A program made the position numbers and the translations under genes. From the NCBI GenBank assembly GCA_009760855.2, contig WPIO01000040.1, positions 1,632,501-1,695,000 on the forward strand: a DNA stretch of 62,500 nucleotides, read 5' to 3'. The notes under the pieces were generated by a model, which saw only the letters and a program-made list of their open reading frames with translations, did not search any database and was not told the origin of the DNA. Position 1 is the stretch's first letter. Each line of letters starts with the position of its first letter. This stretch comes from Cristatella mucedo (lineage: Eukaryota; Bryozoa; Phylactolaemata; Cristatellidae). Of this stretch, positions 1 to 10,799 are shown piece after piece.

Positions 1-1000
1 GTAAATTTCAGCATAGCTCTTCGTGCAAAAATGCAGTCGGTAATGCTATGCTTATCGTTCGTGTCTGATGGCCAAGTGGCCTCTAGCAGTGTTACCCAAT
101 GCGTGGACGCTCACATCCGTGCAGACTGGCCAGCTCTGTGCTACGTCCTTGTTTCTCTCAAAGCTGCCAAAGGCCGGTGAAAGGTGCATAAACATGAACT
201 CGTCGACGGACTGACAGACGGCTGCTGTACGGTGGCTGCTTCGACCAAGTCACGTTCGACCCCAGTGCTAAGCCAGCGACCTCTGCAGACACGTAGAGTT
301 CCGGTTCCCGTGGACTGAATAGCCAGCTTCACCTGGTGCTGCTTCTGCTGCCTGGTGCTTGGAGCCAACACCCCGCAAGGACTATACCCGCGAATGACGC
401 CTGAGAGTGTAAGCAGCCACGGATAAGCTTGCCGCCGGTGTGAGCCCTCACAGAGTCCTGCTTCACTCACAGAGTAACTGGCTGGAGAGGTTTACTCACA
501 GCCAGCAGCTGGAGCTGAAGTCTGCTGCTGCTGCTGCTGCGGCCGAGGTATCCTACCTCCTATCTTCTCAGCCATCCATCCACCCACCCACCTGGCACCA
601 TCCCACCACAGAGCCCCAAACCCGGTAACACCAATACAACTAATCTCAATGAATGTCTTTCAGGATAAGTAGATCACAACCTGAGAAAACGCAGCAGCAA
701 TTGGTAACAGCAGCCGGTGGGAGCAGTTGGAGCAGCAGATGGTGGCAACAAAAGCAGTAGCAGAGGCAGCATCAGCAGAAGCCGGAGGGTGGCAGAAGAG
801 CAGCAGCAGCAGGCACGCTATAGAGTTGTCTGGCACGGCCCTTGCACAGCTAGCACGGTTCTTCTGTTGGGAGAGCAATATCCGTAGGGTGTGGACTGTA
901 CATATACCTAGTCCAATTCGTGGTTGGATTCCTACAAGTAGTCAAGCAGGCCAATATGTAATTGCGGCAGTGCAGAGAGGGCAGGGAACTGCTGTCTCTG
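1..1000. other. Unique sequence without recognisable gene
   Basis: No recognisable coding region, retroelement or RNA gene. Short CTG-rich stretches occur near 525-545 and 770-815. The open frames here show no family motifs and overlap on both strands, as expected from CAG/CTG-rich sequence. Nothing further can be supported. Confidence 0.5.
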
Positions 1001-1004
1001 CTGC

Positions 1005-1500
1005 TGCTGCTGCTGCTTCTGCTTTTGTTGCCTCTGCTGCTGTTGCCTCTGCTGTTGTTGCCTCTGATGCTGTTGCCTCTGCTGTTGCTGCCTCTGCTGC
1101 TGTTGCTGCCTCTGCTGCTGTTGCTGCCTCTGCTGCTGTTGCTGCCTCTGCTGCTGTTGCTGCCTCTGCTGCTGTTGCTGCCTCTGCTGCTGTTGCTGCC
1201 TCTGCTGCTGTTGCTGCCTCTGCTGCTGTTGCTGCCTCTGCTGCTGTTGCTGCCTCTGCTGCTGTTGCTGCCTCTGCTGCTGTTGCTGCCTCTGCTGCTG
1301 TTGCTGCCTCTGCTGCTGTTGCTGCCTCGGCTGCTGTTGCTGCCTCCTCTGCCTCTGCTGCTGTTGCTGCCTCGGCTGCTGTTGCTGCCTCGGCTGCTGT
1401 TGCTGCCTCGGCTGCTGTTGCTGCCTCGGCTGCTGTTGCTGCCTCGGCTGCTGTTGCTGCCTCGGCTGCTGTTGCTGCCTCGGCTGCTGCTTCAGTTGCT
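1005..1500. repeat. 18-bp minisatellite, two sequence blocks
   Basis: Tandem array of an 18-bp unit close to GTTGCTGCCTCTGCTGCT. The left part (about 1080-1325) carries CTCTGCT in each unit and the right part (about 1360-1490) carries CTCGGCT. They meet at a short irregular junction near 1327-1365. Because the unit is a multiple of three, several frames stay open on both strands, giving Ala/Ser/Val or Leu/Pro repeats. These are products of the repeat and not evidence of a protein. Confidence 0.9.
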
Positions 1501-2004
1501 GTCACAGCGGCCTCCACTGCCAGCTGCAGCCCTGCTGCAGCCCTGCTGCAGCTGGCACGGTGCCCTACCGATGCAGCCACCAGGCCTCGTGCTTACCTGC
1601 TGTGAATGAAAGTCATAAAAATAGCTATTTTTAGTAGCCAACACCGGCAGCAGCTCCGGAGTCTGTCCAAAACTGCTGCCAGCAGCACCACCAATAAACT
1701 TCTTGGCATGACAGCTTGAGGGTTTCTCTGCCAATGCCGGACCGGCTGACGCTGCTGTCACAGGCACACACTTCCCCATAAGCAAGCAGCAAAAGCTGCC
1801 TCAGCTGCCGAGTCTGCCCACCCCTACTGCCGGTGGCGTGCGCATGGAGGCAGCACGTATCTCGGCTGCCCATCTTCAAACCAGAGATATGGGTTAGTTA
1901 GGTTATCCAGCCAAACTTGGGCCGAGGACTGCAGTGGCTGCAGTGGTCGCCGGCTGATAAGAGCTATTAACTGACACAGGAGGCAGAAGCAGAGTCACCT
2001 ACAC

Positions 2005-2034
2005 AGCTGCTGCTGCTGCTGCTGCTGCTGCTGC
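2005..2034. repeat. (CTG)n triplet tract
   Basis: About ten consecutive CTG triplets. Simple repeat, no gene context. Confidence 0.85.
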
Positions 2035-2466
2035 CCTCCCCTCTCAGCTCACGGACACCTGGTGCACCTGCACTCGGAGCCGGCAGTGAGTGAGCCAGAG
2101 GGCAGAGAGCAGGAGACGAAGGGGGCAGCGACCTGAGAGGCCATCTATCCCCATGCTCCTCAGCATGCATCCTCACCACCGGACGAAATCATATCCTACT
2201 TCCAGTCGACGAGTAAACGCCGAGTTCGAGTTGAATAAACACCAGGATTTTGCACTATAATCTCTTCATTAATCGCAGGCGTTGCCCCATACATACAAAA
2301 ATAGCGTGCCTTGCCTACGAGACGAAAAATGCCGGCTCAGCCACCTGTTTCCGCGCCGGCAACCCACAGCCTCGTGCTTCAAGATGCTCATGTCATTGAG
2401 CTTGTTGGTCACGTGATGGACGCTTGCCCTCAGCAGCCGGAGCCAGCCGGTCGTGCCTCGAGACTT

Positions 2467-2590
<124 letters not shown>

Positions 2591-2690
2591 CTACTGCTCC
2601 GGCAACCAGCAGCACTATACCAACTACACCTACTAACCAGCTGCTATCCACCTGCCGGTAGTTAGGCTTTCTGCTCGGCAGTGGGGGGAT

Positions 2691-2722
2691 GGGTGGGGTG
2701 GGGTGGGGTGGGGTGGGAGAGA
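2691..2722 (+). repeat. GGGGT pentamer run, G-quadruplex-capable
   Basis: Four to five tandem GGGGT units supply at least four closely spaced runs of four G on the + strand, which satisfies the usual intramolecular G-quadruplex rule. There is no telomere context: no TTAGGG array is seen. Confidence 0.7.
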
Positions 2723-2868
2723 TTGGACCGATGGGTCCCGGCCGATCTGCTCCTCGGAAGACCGCCTACCGCCCTCCCACGAGGCTCTGCTAAAAGGGAT
2801 TCGACCTTCCCAGAGGCTCTGGGAAGGCTTCTGCAAAGACCTGGTGCATCGAGCACTTCTGCCGGCTG

Positions 2869-2903
2869 CGAGGTTACAGAGGTTACAGAGGTTACAGAGG
2901 AGG
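2869..2903. repeat. Short 10-bp tandem repeat
   Basis: The unit AGAGGTTACA is repeated three to four times. Short and isolated. Confidence 0.7.
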
Positions 2904-3250
2904 TCGTCGCTGCTGGCTTCGACCCTTTGCGAAGCTCCTACTCGGCGAATATGGCTCCGAGAGCAGCTTGGCCCGCTCGGCGGGTTCCTGCTGCTCACGC
3001 TGCAGCTAATCCCTTCTTTGTGAGACCGCTGGCCGGTCATCGCAGCCCAATCAGCGAATCCGACGTCGAGCGGGTGTAGCATTCGATTGGGTCAGCATCG
3101 AGGGTAGATGATTGCAGAGCTGACAAAGTGAATGGGACAGTGCGACTGCCAGCCAGACAGTGGGGGGCTGGTCGTCGGTAGGTGCAATCTGTGGAGGTCA
3201 GTCAGCAGGCGCGTCAGCAGTCGGAGGCGCCTGTCAAAAGACTGGGAGAA

Positions 3251-3287
3251 GAAATATGAGCTCACTCGACGAGTGAGCTCATATTTC
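3251..3287. repeat. Perfect hairpin, 18-bp arms, 1-nt loop
   Basis: The left arm starts GAAATATGAGCTCACTCG and its exact reverse complement follows after a single A. Pairing stops at both outer ends. No terminal repeats or duplicated flank mark it as a transposon. Confidence 0.9.
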
Positions 3288-3364
3288 CAATCTGCTGGAT
3301 GCAGAGAAACCGCTGGCAGTAGCCAGTAGCTCATTGGCTGTCATCACCGGCCAGCAGCTGTTCT

Positions 3365-3475
3365 CTGTGACCTCCGTAATCCCAATGACCTCCGTGAACT
3401 CTATGGCTTCTGCAGTCATCCGTGACCTATTGACTTCTATGGCCCCATGACCTCCTCATCCTCCATGAGGCTATT
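3365..3475. repeat. Degenerate TGACC-rich repeat
   Basis: TGACCT or TGACTT elements recur six to seven times at irregular spacing between CCNN and TATGG-like fillers. The reverse complement resembles the GGTCA-rich patch at 45,700-45,780, so both may come from one degenerate minisatellite. Confidence 0.4.
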
Positions 3476-4246
3476 GGCTCGGCTGCAGCACTGCTTGAAT
3501 CCTCCAGCTATAGGGCTGCATGCAGCTGACTAGCACTCTGCCATCAAATCGGCAATCGACGTTACTCAGGTCGCACACATTTAGCTATGCTGATAAGAAT
3601 GAAACAGTTGTGTTGGTCCCAAGAGCATTTTAAGTCACTGCTTCTAAGCACTTTAAATACGCAGGAAAAGAAGCGTAGCAACAACCAGTGGAGACAGGAT
3701 TTTCATCTAGGGAGCCAGACCTAAAAGATTTCCATGTAGGTGTGGCCAGACCTACGAATAATACCAAATTAGAGTGAAAGATTATATTGCTTATTTGACA
3801 GGATCTCGGCGGTTGCTGTTCATCGAGTGGAAGGATTAAGACATAATGTCGTTGGTGGCAGTCTGTGGTGAAGTAGGAAAAGGGGCCAGAGCTGCCCGGG
3901 TCGCTTCTCCACTGCAGGGGGTGAGGGGAGAGCCAACGCCCTCACCCTACCTTACCCCCTCTGCCACTAATGCTGCCACCAGCGCAGCCTCGGCCGAGGC
4001 ACGTCTTCTCACTCTCCCTATCGAGCCTTGGTGCTGTGCCATCGGGTACGGCAGACATCAGGCACTGGTCAGCTGACCGTGGCCACGGTCTTCCACCCCG
4101 GTGGACACCGAAGGGATTGGCCTGAGATGGGCAGCTGGCTGTCTCCTACCGCATGACCCGCATCACTTTTTTGGCTTATCGCTTGGTGCCAAAAATGGCA
4201 GTGAGAGATGACGATGCGATGCCTCTGAGAGAGTGTGAGAGAGACA

Positions 4247-4251
<5 letters not shown>

Positions 4252-4310
<59 letters not shown>
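4252..4310. repeat. (GA)n microsatellite
   Basis: Near-perfect GA dinucleotide run. Long Arg-Glu or Ser-Leu frames through it are artefacts. Confidence 0.95.
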
Positions 4311-4315
<5 letters not shown>

Positions 4316-5930
4316 ACACAGAGAGACCATCAAGACACGGGCATGCTAACTGGAAGGACACAGAAATGCCCTATTATTAGCTCGCAGAAATAGAGTGACA
4401 CATTGTGCATACATAACCATGGAATCGCATTGGCTCAAGCAGCTCACCTTAAAATCAAGGTGGACAGCTACGACATTCTGGCCGTGCTAAATATGCAGCT
4501 GTCTGTACGAGTTCTAAGGCTAAATAATGTGTAACATACCGAACCACTCGCAGAGCAGCACACCATGTTTCTCGTTTACTTGCAGCTTCGATTGCCTCTG
4601 GAGAGGGGCCGTGTATCATGCAGTTGACTCCTCTTAAAGCAAGGTCGTCCATAGACCTGGCACAGTGCACACCACATAGGGTACACCATGAATGGCAGAA
4701 TCAAATTCCATACTGGCTGCTCGATTTGCTGCACTATTCGTTTCCCCGAAGAGTTTCTCCGACTCCTTCGAACTTGGGGGCAGGCTTTCAATCAGTGGCT
4801 AGGTGTGAGGGCAGGGGGGCCGGACGAGAATCTACCCCAAGCCCTCTTGCAGCAGGCAGCTGCCCGGGCCGCGGCCCGGGCCATTCCATTTTCCTTTTCT
4901 TTCCTGCGATTTTGCAGTGGAACTTTTCCACACTTTTGGGCCTAGCCACTCCTGCACGATAGTTTGTAAGTTCCACTGCCCCCCCAACGCCCCCAAATGA
5001 AAATCCCGCCTCCGCCGTGGCTTCTTGCGAAGGCATCGATCAGCCTGAGCTGAGACAGCTTGCTGTAGCCGCCCTCGATTGCCTCGAAATGAGCGAGCAG
5101 CTAGAAAGCTGGCAGACGATGAGGAGGAGAAGGAGGAGTAACTCCAGGCCTCTGCTCCCTGCAAGCAGCCGTATAGTCTCTGGATGAAGCTTCGGCAGCG
5201 GCAGCAGCAGCAGCAGCAGCTATTTGGGCATGCTTGGGCATGCTGGGACATGCAGCTCCGGCACCAGCTCTTGCGCACAAACGACCACAGCCGGCAGGGA
5301 GCAGGCGTGTGCTCCGCCGGTGTGCGAGCGCGTGCACACGTGACGAAAGCGTCCTGTACTTCATGCACATGTGACAAAGGCGTCCGGTTCATTGACGGCC
5401 GTTGACAGGTTGCTTGGCCGAGTGCAGAGGCACAGGTGCCACCGGCTCCTACTCGGTGGCGGTGGCACCGACTTGGGCCGAGCATCTGCCGAGAGGCACG
5501 AGCAAGAGCGATCGAGCCAGAGGGAGCTGCTGAGAAGTCAATAGGCATTGGAGGCGCAGCAGCTGGCCAGCCCCAACAATAAAATGACATTTATTATTGG
5601 AGCTTAGATGGCTACAATAAGGCAGCGGCTGGCGTACTGTAGCCGAGCTGTTGACTCGGTAATTGATAGCTGCTGACATGTTGACCGAGACGGTAAAGCA
5701 TCAACTAAACGTCAATCACGGTCCTGCCAGCTCGGAGTCCAACTGCTGCCAGCAGCTCACCTTCTCCTCCGTGCAGAGCTGTCAGCTGGCTTCCGGTGGC
5801 CACTGCTCGACCATCCTGCGGCTTCCGGTGGCCAGAAGAAGAAGGTGGCCGCCGGCAGCTGCTGGCTGCGATATCGTTCAGACTCAGATTACGAGAAAGC
5901 CATTAGAGTGGTTAGATTAGGGAACTACTG
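4311..5930. other. Unique sequence with a 20-bp GC palindrome
   Basis: No gene or mobile element recognised. It holds a perfect 20-bp palindrome of only G and C at 4862-4881 and a short CAG run near 5203-5220. Open frames on both strands lack any family motif. Confidence 0.45.
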
Positions 5931-6052
5931 GAGAGAAAGAGAAAAACTGAGAGAGAAAGAGAGAAAGAAACGTGAGACAAGATGAGATGTGATGAAACGA
6001 GATAAGTTGAGACGAGATGAGACAAGACGAGACGTGATGAGATGAAATGAGG
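5931..6052. repeat. Purine-rich low-complexity stretch
   Basis: GA-rich sequence grading into degenerate GAGAY/GATGA pentamers. Simple sequence only. Confidence 0.7.
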
Positions 6053-6345
6053 TAGAAAGACAGAGGTGATAGCGTGTCAGTATCCAGGGTAAGTGGCCTA
6101 GAGGGAGATACAGACTCACAAGCTAAGATGGGGAGACTGCAGCAGAGACTTTAGATGAACAAGCCAGTGGTGCTTTAAGCAGCATTGTACCGGTGTTGGG
6201 CGTAATATCGTTGAACCGACAGAGCAAGACTGGCAATAAAAAAAGTAGACTCCGGTCGTGATCATCCGAGGTGTTGAGTCCTGAGCAGGTTTTGCTTTAC
6301 GGAGGCAAATTTAATAATAATGATAATGATTGGTAGTGACGATGA

Positions 6346-6780
6346 TAATAATAATAATAATACATTTGCCTAGTACCCTAAGAAAACTCAATTTATTTCT
6401 AGGTATTTTACATAAGCCAGAATAGTAGCACGTCTATTGGTCAATGACAGCATGCACACCATCAGCGTGCATAGGAACAGCATGGACAATGCACTGGCAC
6501 CGAGCTAGCGCTGTGGGGAGCAGCAGGGCCGAATAAGCTTCTCCTTAAACGTTGTAAAGTCACAGGGTCGTTGTGCCGTCAGTCGGTGGTTCCGGGAGCT
6601 CTTAGCTTTTGGCCCCATCCAGTCTCCAAGAAATTGAGATTGGTTAGAAGTCCGGGTAAACAATAGCATGTTGTGATAACAAGTGATAACGAGGTCAGGG
6701 TTGAGGTCAAGGTCAGCATCCATAAGCTCGTAAAGGACAATAAAAGTACTCATACCCAGCAAATGCTGCGAGTAACTGTT
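6346..6780 (-). mobile_element. LINE-I 3' fragment, antisense, degenerate
   Basis: The reverse strand carries the C-terminal end of a LINE reverse-transcriptase protein: in order, a diverged [11 protein letters not shown]-like block, a PKA block and DFTTFKEKL near the end. The LINE-I 3' stem-loop and its ATT-type tail follow (6346-6412 on the + strand as ATAATA then the tail complement). The coding part is frame-broken and the copy is strongly 5'-truncated. Identification rests on comparison with the better copy at 47,998-51,145. Confidence 0.65.
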
Positions 6781-6789
6781 GCACTTAAT

Positions 6790-7165
6790 GGCTCCTGTTC
6801 GAAGGTCATCAAGTCAGGGGGGATGTCGTGACGTCAGTCTGGACCGAGTTCCCAGCTTGAGGAGCCTACCTACGACTAGTGAGTTGCAAAAGCCTCGATG
6901 AACTAATGAGCTGAGCCTGTGCATATCGGCTTGGCTGTGCTATCTATTCTTATCTATGCAATCGTTGGCCATGAAAGTTTCTCTCTCGTTTGCCAATGAA
7001 GTTTTCCACCTACCTCGTTTTTGGTTTGCTTACGACTGGAGCTGACATTTGTGGCTTGTCGGGCCGAGACTTGGTCATATGCCGAGTCAGCTGCTGCTTA
7101 GTAGTTAAGGAGCAAATTGGAAAAAAAACCAAAACATTCTCGTAGACACATGCCAGTGCTCAAAG
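6790..7165. other. Unique sequence, nothing recognised
   Basis: No motif, repeat or RNA gene stands out apart from one GTGACGTCAG (CRE-like) octamer context near 6826. A single site is not evidence of a promoter. Confidence 0.4.
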
Positions 7166-7399
7166 ATTTAAATATCTCTATCTCTGTCCTTCTCTGTCCG
7201 TCTCTGTCTCTGTCTGTCTCTGTCTCTGTCCCTGTCTCTGTCCCTGTCTCTGTCTGTCTCTGTCTCTGTCTGTCTCTGTCTGTCTCTCTGCCTGTCTCTC
7301 TGTCTGTCTCTGTCTGTTTCTGTTTGTCTCCTTCTGTCTCTTTTTTTCTTTCTCTCTCTCTCTCTCGACCACATGCTGTAAGGAGGAGGCAAGAGAGAG

Positions 7400-7435
<36 letters not shown>
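7165..7435. repeat. GTCTCT/GTCT array, then (GA)n
   Basis: Mixed CTGTCT and CTGTCTCT repeats on the + strand to about 7370, a 35-bp gap, then a GA run at 7404-7435. It shares motif vocabulary with the decamer arrays at 40.5 and 58.5 kb but is less regular. Confidence 0.9.
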
Positions 7436-7437
<2 letters not shown>

Positions 7438-7439
7438 TA

Positions 7440-8040
7440 GCTTGAATCAAGCCGAGAGCCAGCCAATATCCACTTGCCATGTTTGGATGCGAGCTGCTGC
7501 AGTCGTGGCCATGACCTTCGATTGGTGCCTACTAGGTTTAAGGAAATGACTGCTCCACCTTCGTTTGTTTGAAGCCCGATGCATGGTCTTGTCAAAACAG
7601 TTGCCCGAAAGGCAACAACCAAAGGTGCCGGGGCCTTGTCCGGTCTCTATTTTAATGCTTGTTTTCACAGAAAACAAACCCCCTCGCTGGTGCCGGGAGT
7701 GCCACCCGGCGGCAGGAGCCGCAGGCCGGGCCGGGCCGTGGCCGGCGTCGGAGCTTACGGCTGCTGCAGTTTCGGCTGCACCGGCCTTCGGGAGGTGCTC
7801 TCGGCTGGGCAGACGTCACGTGGCATTGTCACCTCGGCGATGGCGGCTCATCCCCTGCTGGCCAACAGCTAGCGGCAACTGAGATACTGAAGGGCCGACG
7901 GTCAGGAAGGTCAGGTGACCGCTCCACGATTCCACTCCAACGGCCAATTCTTCCACTCCAATGGCCATGATCCCCACCCAGCCAGTACCTCAGGGGGACG
8001 AGAGACGGCCCCCTTACCTGCTGCCGAACGGTAGAGAGCA
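7440..8040. other. GC-rich unique sequence
   Basis: Rich in CCGG and GGC. Open frames of about 100 codons exist in several phases but none has a recognisable domain or start context. Nothing supported. Confidence 0.4.
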
Positions 8041-8464
8041 AGAGATAGGAAGACAGACAGATAGAGACAGAGGGGGAGAGAGAGAGAGATTGAGAGAGGG
8101 AGAGAGAGAGAGAGAGAGAAGGAGAGATAGAGAGAGATTGGGAGAGAGAGGGAGAGCGAAGGAGAGATAGATAGAGGGAGACAGACAGACAGACAGATAG
8201 ATAGACAAAGAGAGAGAGAGAGAGAGACAGACAGAGAGAGACAGAGAGACAGACAGATAGACAGAGAGAGAGATAGAGACAGACAGACAGACAGATAGAT
8301 AGAGAGACAGACAGACAGATAGACAGACAGACAGATAGAGAAAGAGAGAGAGAGACGGAGAGACAGACAGACAGATAGAGAGACAGATAGATAGAGAGAG
8401 AGACAGAGAGACAGACAGACAGACAGATAGATAGAGAGACAGACTGACAGATAGATAGACAAAG

Positions 8465-8495
<31 letters not shown>

Positions 8496-8584
8496 CAGAG
8501 AGACAGACAGATAGACAGAGAGAGAGATAGAGACAGACAGACAGACAGACAGACAGAGATAGAGACAGACAGACAGAGAGAGAT

Positions 8585-8621
<37 letters not shown>

Positions 8622-8672
8622 GACAGAGAGAGAGACGGAGAGACAGACAGAGAGAGAAAGAGAGAAAGAAAA
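8041..8672. repeat. 630-bp GACA/GATA/GAGA compound array
   Basis: Purine-rich + strand made of interspersed GACA, GATA and GAGA tetramers. Blocks of a dozen or more bases recur (for example GACAGACAGACAGATAG), which suggests duplication of larger segments inside the array. Frames on the minus strand read Leu/Ser/Cys/Val repeats and are not genes. Confidence 0.93.
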
Positions 8673-8800
8673 AAGTGCACGATTCCCGGTCGTACGGAGT
8701 CGAGCGAAAGGAGAAACCCGCATTCGTGCTCGAAAGCCTGAATCCCTGCGACAGCAGACGACTCGAAAAGAGCCGGAACCTCTTCCCTTCTTTGACTCTG

Positions 8801-8832
8801 CGGGGCGGGGGGGGGGGGGGGCGGGGGGGGGC
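8801..8832. repeat. Poly-G runs
   Basis: Fifteen G (8807-8821), one C, then nine G. Homopolymers of this size are prone to length error in assemblies. Confidence 0.85.
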
Positions 8833-8879
8833 GAAGGAGGAAGGTTGGTGAGGAAGAAACAAATTTAGGAGCCTGAAAT

Positions 8880-9600
8880 ATGGCAGCCGATTTTTCGCTG
8901 CGGCGTCGCAGCCCTGCGGGTTGTTTCGGCCCTGCGGGTTGTCGGGGCGCGGCCCAAGTCTCGCAGAGGCGAAGGCGCTAGGAGCCTGCGAGTGAGCGTA
9001 CTCGTGCTCGCGAGCGAGCGCGCGAGCACGAGAAGTGGGAAGTGCAGGAAGTACCGTAATGCGGTGCCCACACTCGCGGGCGCTCGCGCGGGAGCGGGCG
9101 TTCCTGAACGCCTGCGGTTAGATTGCGCCGGCGATATCGTTGCAGCAGCCGACGTGACGGACGGGCTGCCGCCCCGCACCGCTCTTTCGGCTCGGCAGCA
9201 GCCAATCAACTGCGAGCGCTCAGCGCACACCGACTTGGAGGCCAAGCTTCGCGCGCCCACCTTAATTAATCTATTGCCAATGCCGCGCGCGCGTTGGGGC
9301 GGCGCCGGCGCGCCCGAGCTTCCTTGACGGTGACTCGTGACCGGAAATGGACTGAATTGCCACTTCCGGTTGGGCAGCGGAGGCGGCAGTGTCGCCGTTA
9401 CCCGGAGGCGCTCGACCGACAAGGGCAAATAGCTTATTCAAAAGCGCTCGCAGCGAGGCAGCTGCTGGAGGAGCAGGAGCAGCCGCCGGCTACGCCGAGC
9501 TACGCGATCAATTCAGAGACCCAAATATCGCCGGTTCTAGTCCGGTCGCGGGCAAGCCCTCTTCTATAGCCCGCCGCCATCGCCCGTGATAGAGGATAAT
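8880..9600. promoter_or_regulatory. CpG island with promoter-like motifs
   Basis: CpG density is plainly higher than in the flanks. It contains a CCAAT box (9202-9206), two ETS/GABP-like cores, ACCGGAAATGG (9340-9350) and CACTTCCGG (9361-9369), and GC boxes at its left edge. A hairpin with 12-bp arms lies at 9001-9032. Such clusters are typical of animal CpG-island promoters. No first exon or splice donor can be assigned on either strand, so a promoter role is an inference. Confidence 0.4.
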
Positions 9601-9616
9601 AAGGCTCTTCTGTCGC
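9480..9616 (+). mobile_element. SINE-A copy (tRNA-headed)
   Basis: It has a pol III B box, GGTTCTAGTCC (9533-9543), about 70 bp upstream of the SINE-A tail motif GGCTCTTCTGTCGC. Layout and tail match the fuller copies at 27,360 and 60,420. The usual CTATACAAA ending is replaced by a TA run that folds back on the tail (see 9603-9656). Confidence 0.65.
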
Positions 9617-9656
9617 ATATATATACATATATATATATATATGCGACAGAAGAGCC
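9603..9656. repeat. Hairpin, 27-bp arms, built from a SINE tail
   Basis: The SINE-A tail GGCTCTTCTGTCGC plus TA repeats is followed with no loop by its reverse complement, with one mismatch. The outer bases GGCTC/GAGCC belong to the SINE and the centre is TA repeat. This looks like a fold-back duplication of the SINE end rather than two independent insertions. Confidence 0.9.
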
Positions 9657-9668
9657 GCAAGATATTTT

Positions 9669-9703
<35 letters not shown>

Positions 9704-9705
9704 GA
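9657..9705. repeat. (TA)n tract
   Basis: TATATACATA-type repeat immediately after the SINE-tail hairpin, probably part of the same slippage-prone locus. Confidence 0.8.
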
Positions 9706-9837
9706 GTTGTTTAGTCTGCTAAACTTTTTAATAGAGGAGTAGGCTTTCGAAATTTTCCTACGATTTAGTTATTCAAGTTTTTGCGTCTAACGTTGAAAAT
9801 TCAGGATTTAGATCTCTCTGTGTCGCTGTGTTGTGTC

Positions 9838-10055
<218 letters not shown>

Positions 10056-10059
10056 CCAG

Positions 10060-10630
10060 GGTAGGGAAAAGCCATCTTCTCGAAGCGGGTTTTTGGTCGT
10101 TTCTCTATCATTTCTCGCGTCGCCAGTCCAGCCCTTCGTAGTCGGGCGGGCCTCCTTTCGCCAAGAGTTGCGGGAAAGTCCTGCTCATTTCCTTGCGATA
10201 TGATCGCCGACGCCGAGCAGCGACGTTCGTCGGACGCCTTGCGCTCGACTTGACCTTGCGCTCGACGAATGAACTGCGTAAGACGCTCGTGCCGCAGCAC
10301 CCGGCAGCCGCTGCGCCATTGTGTCCGTGCGCATGAAATTCGTAAGGACGCAATAAAGGACGCAATAAAGGACGCAATAAAGCTGGGCACGAAAAGCAGC
10401 GTCTCGAGAGCGGCAGAGGTCTCGCCGCCGCCCCCCCTGCCGCCGCCTACGCTAACCGATTCAACTGAACGGCTGGTGCGAGCCGCGCTGAAACAGCAGC
10501 AGCGTGCTAAATTTCGCGCCAGATTCCGACCGATCTGATACTACAGCGTTCGCGGTTCCTATAACATATAGTCTGGGAAGCGGCAGTGCGATAATATGCG
10601 GCTGGCTAGGCAGCATGACAGCCGGATAAT
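10060..10630. other. Moderately CpG-rich unique sequence
   Basis: Contains a three-copy 12-bp tandem repeat (GGACGCAATAAA) at about 10,344-10,380, which gives a repeated Ser-Phe-Ile-Ala frame on the minus strand. No gene or element recognised. Confidence 0.45.
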
Positions 10631-10636
10631 AACAAT

Positions 10637-10790
10637 CGTATGCGTGTATAGCGCCCTCAGAGAACTGAACCTGTTTGTAGGCACTTTACAGATGCTTTAT
10701 AGAAAGCATTATTACCAAGTAACTGGTGGTAACATCCGCAAGCACCTGGCACCGTGTAAGCTACATGTTTCTGTCTGATGTGCTGATGTA
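10637..10790 (-). mobile_element. LINE-I 3' end, antisense, short
   Basis: The + strand carries the complement of the LINE-I 3' stem-loop (AGCGCCCTCAGAGAACT) and about 120 bp of the 3' untranslated region up to a GCACCTGGCAC-like stretch. Diverged from the copies at 48,995 and 38,397. No coding part is kept. Confidence 0.6.
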
Positions 10791-10799
10791 CTTCTCACG

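Noticed and set aside
727-1605. 292-codon Ala/Ser/Val frame
   Set aside because: Open only because the 18-bp unit is a multiple of three; the overlapping frames are just as open.
2691-2722. Telomeric repeat
   Set aside because: The unit is GGGGT, only a few copies, internal, with no TTAGGG-type array.
8014-8862. Long minus-strand frames of Leu/Ser/Cys/Val repeats
   Set aside because: Pure translation of GACA/GAGA arrays; equally long frames exist in other phases and strands.
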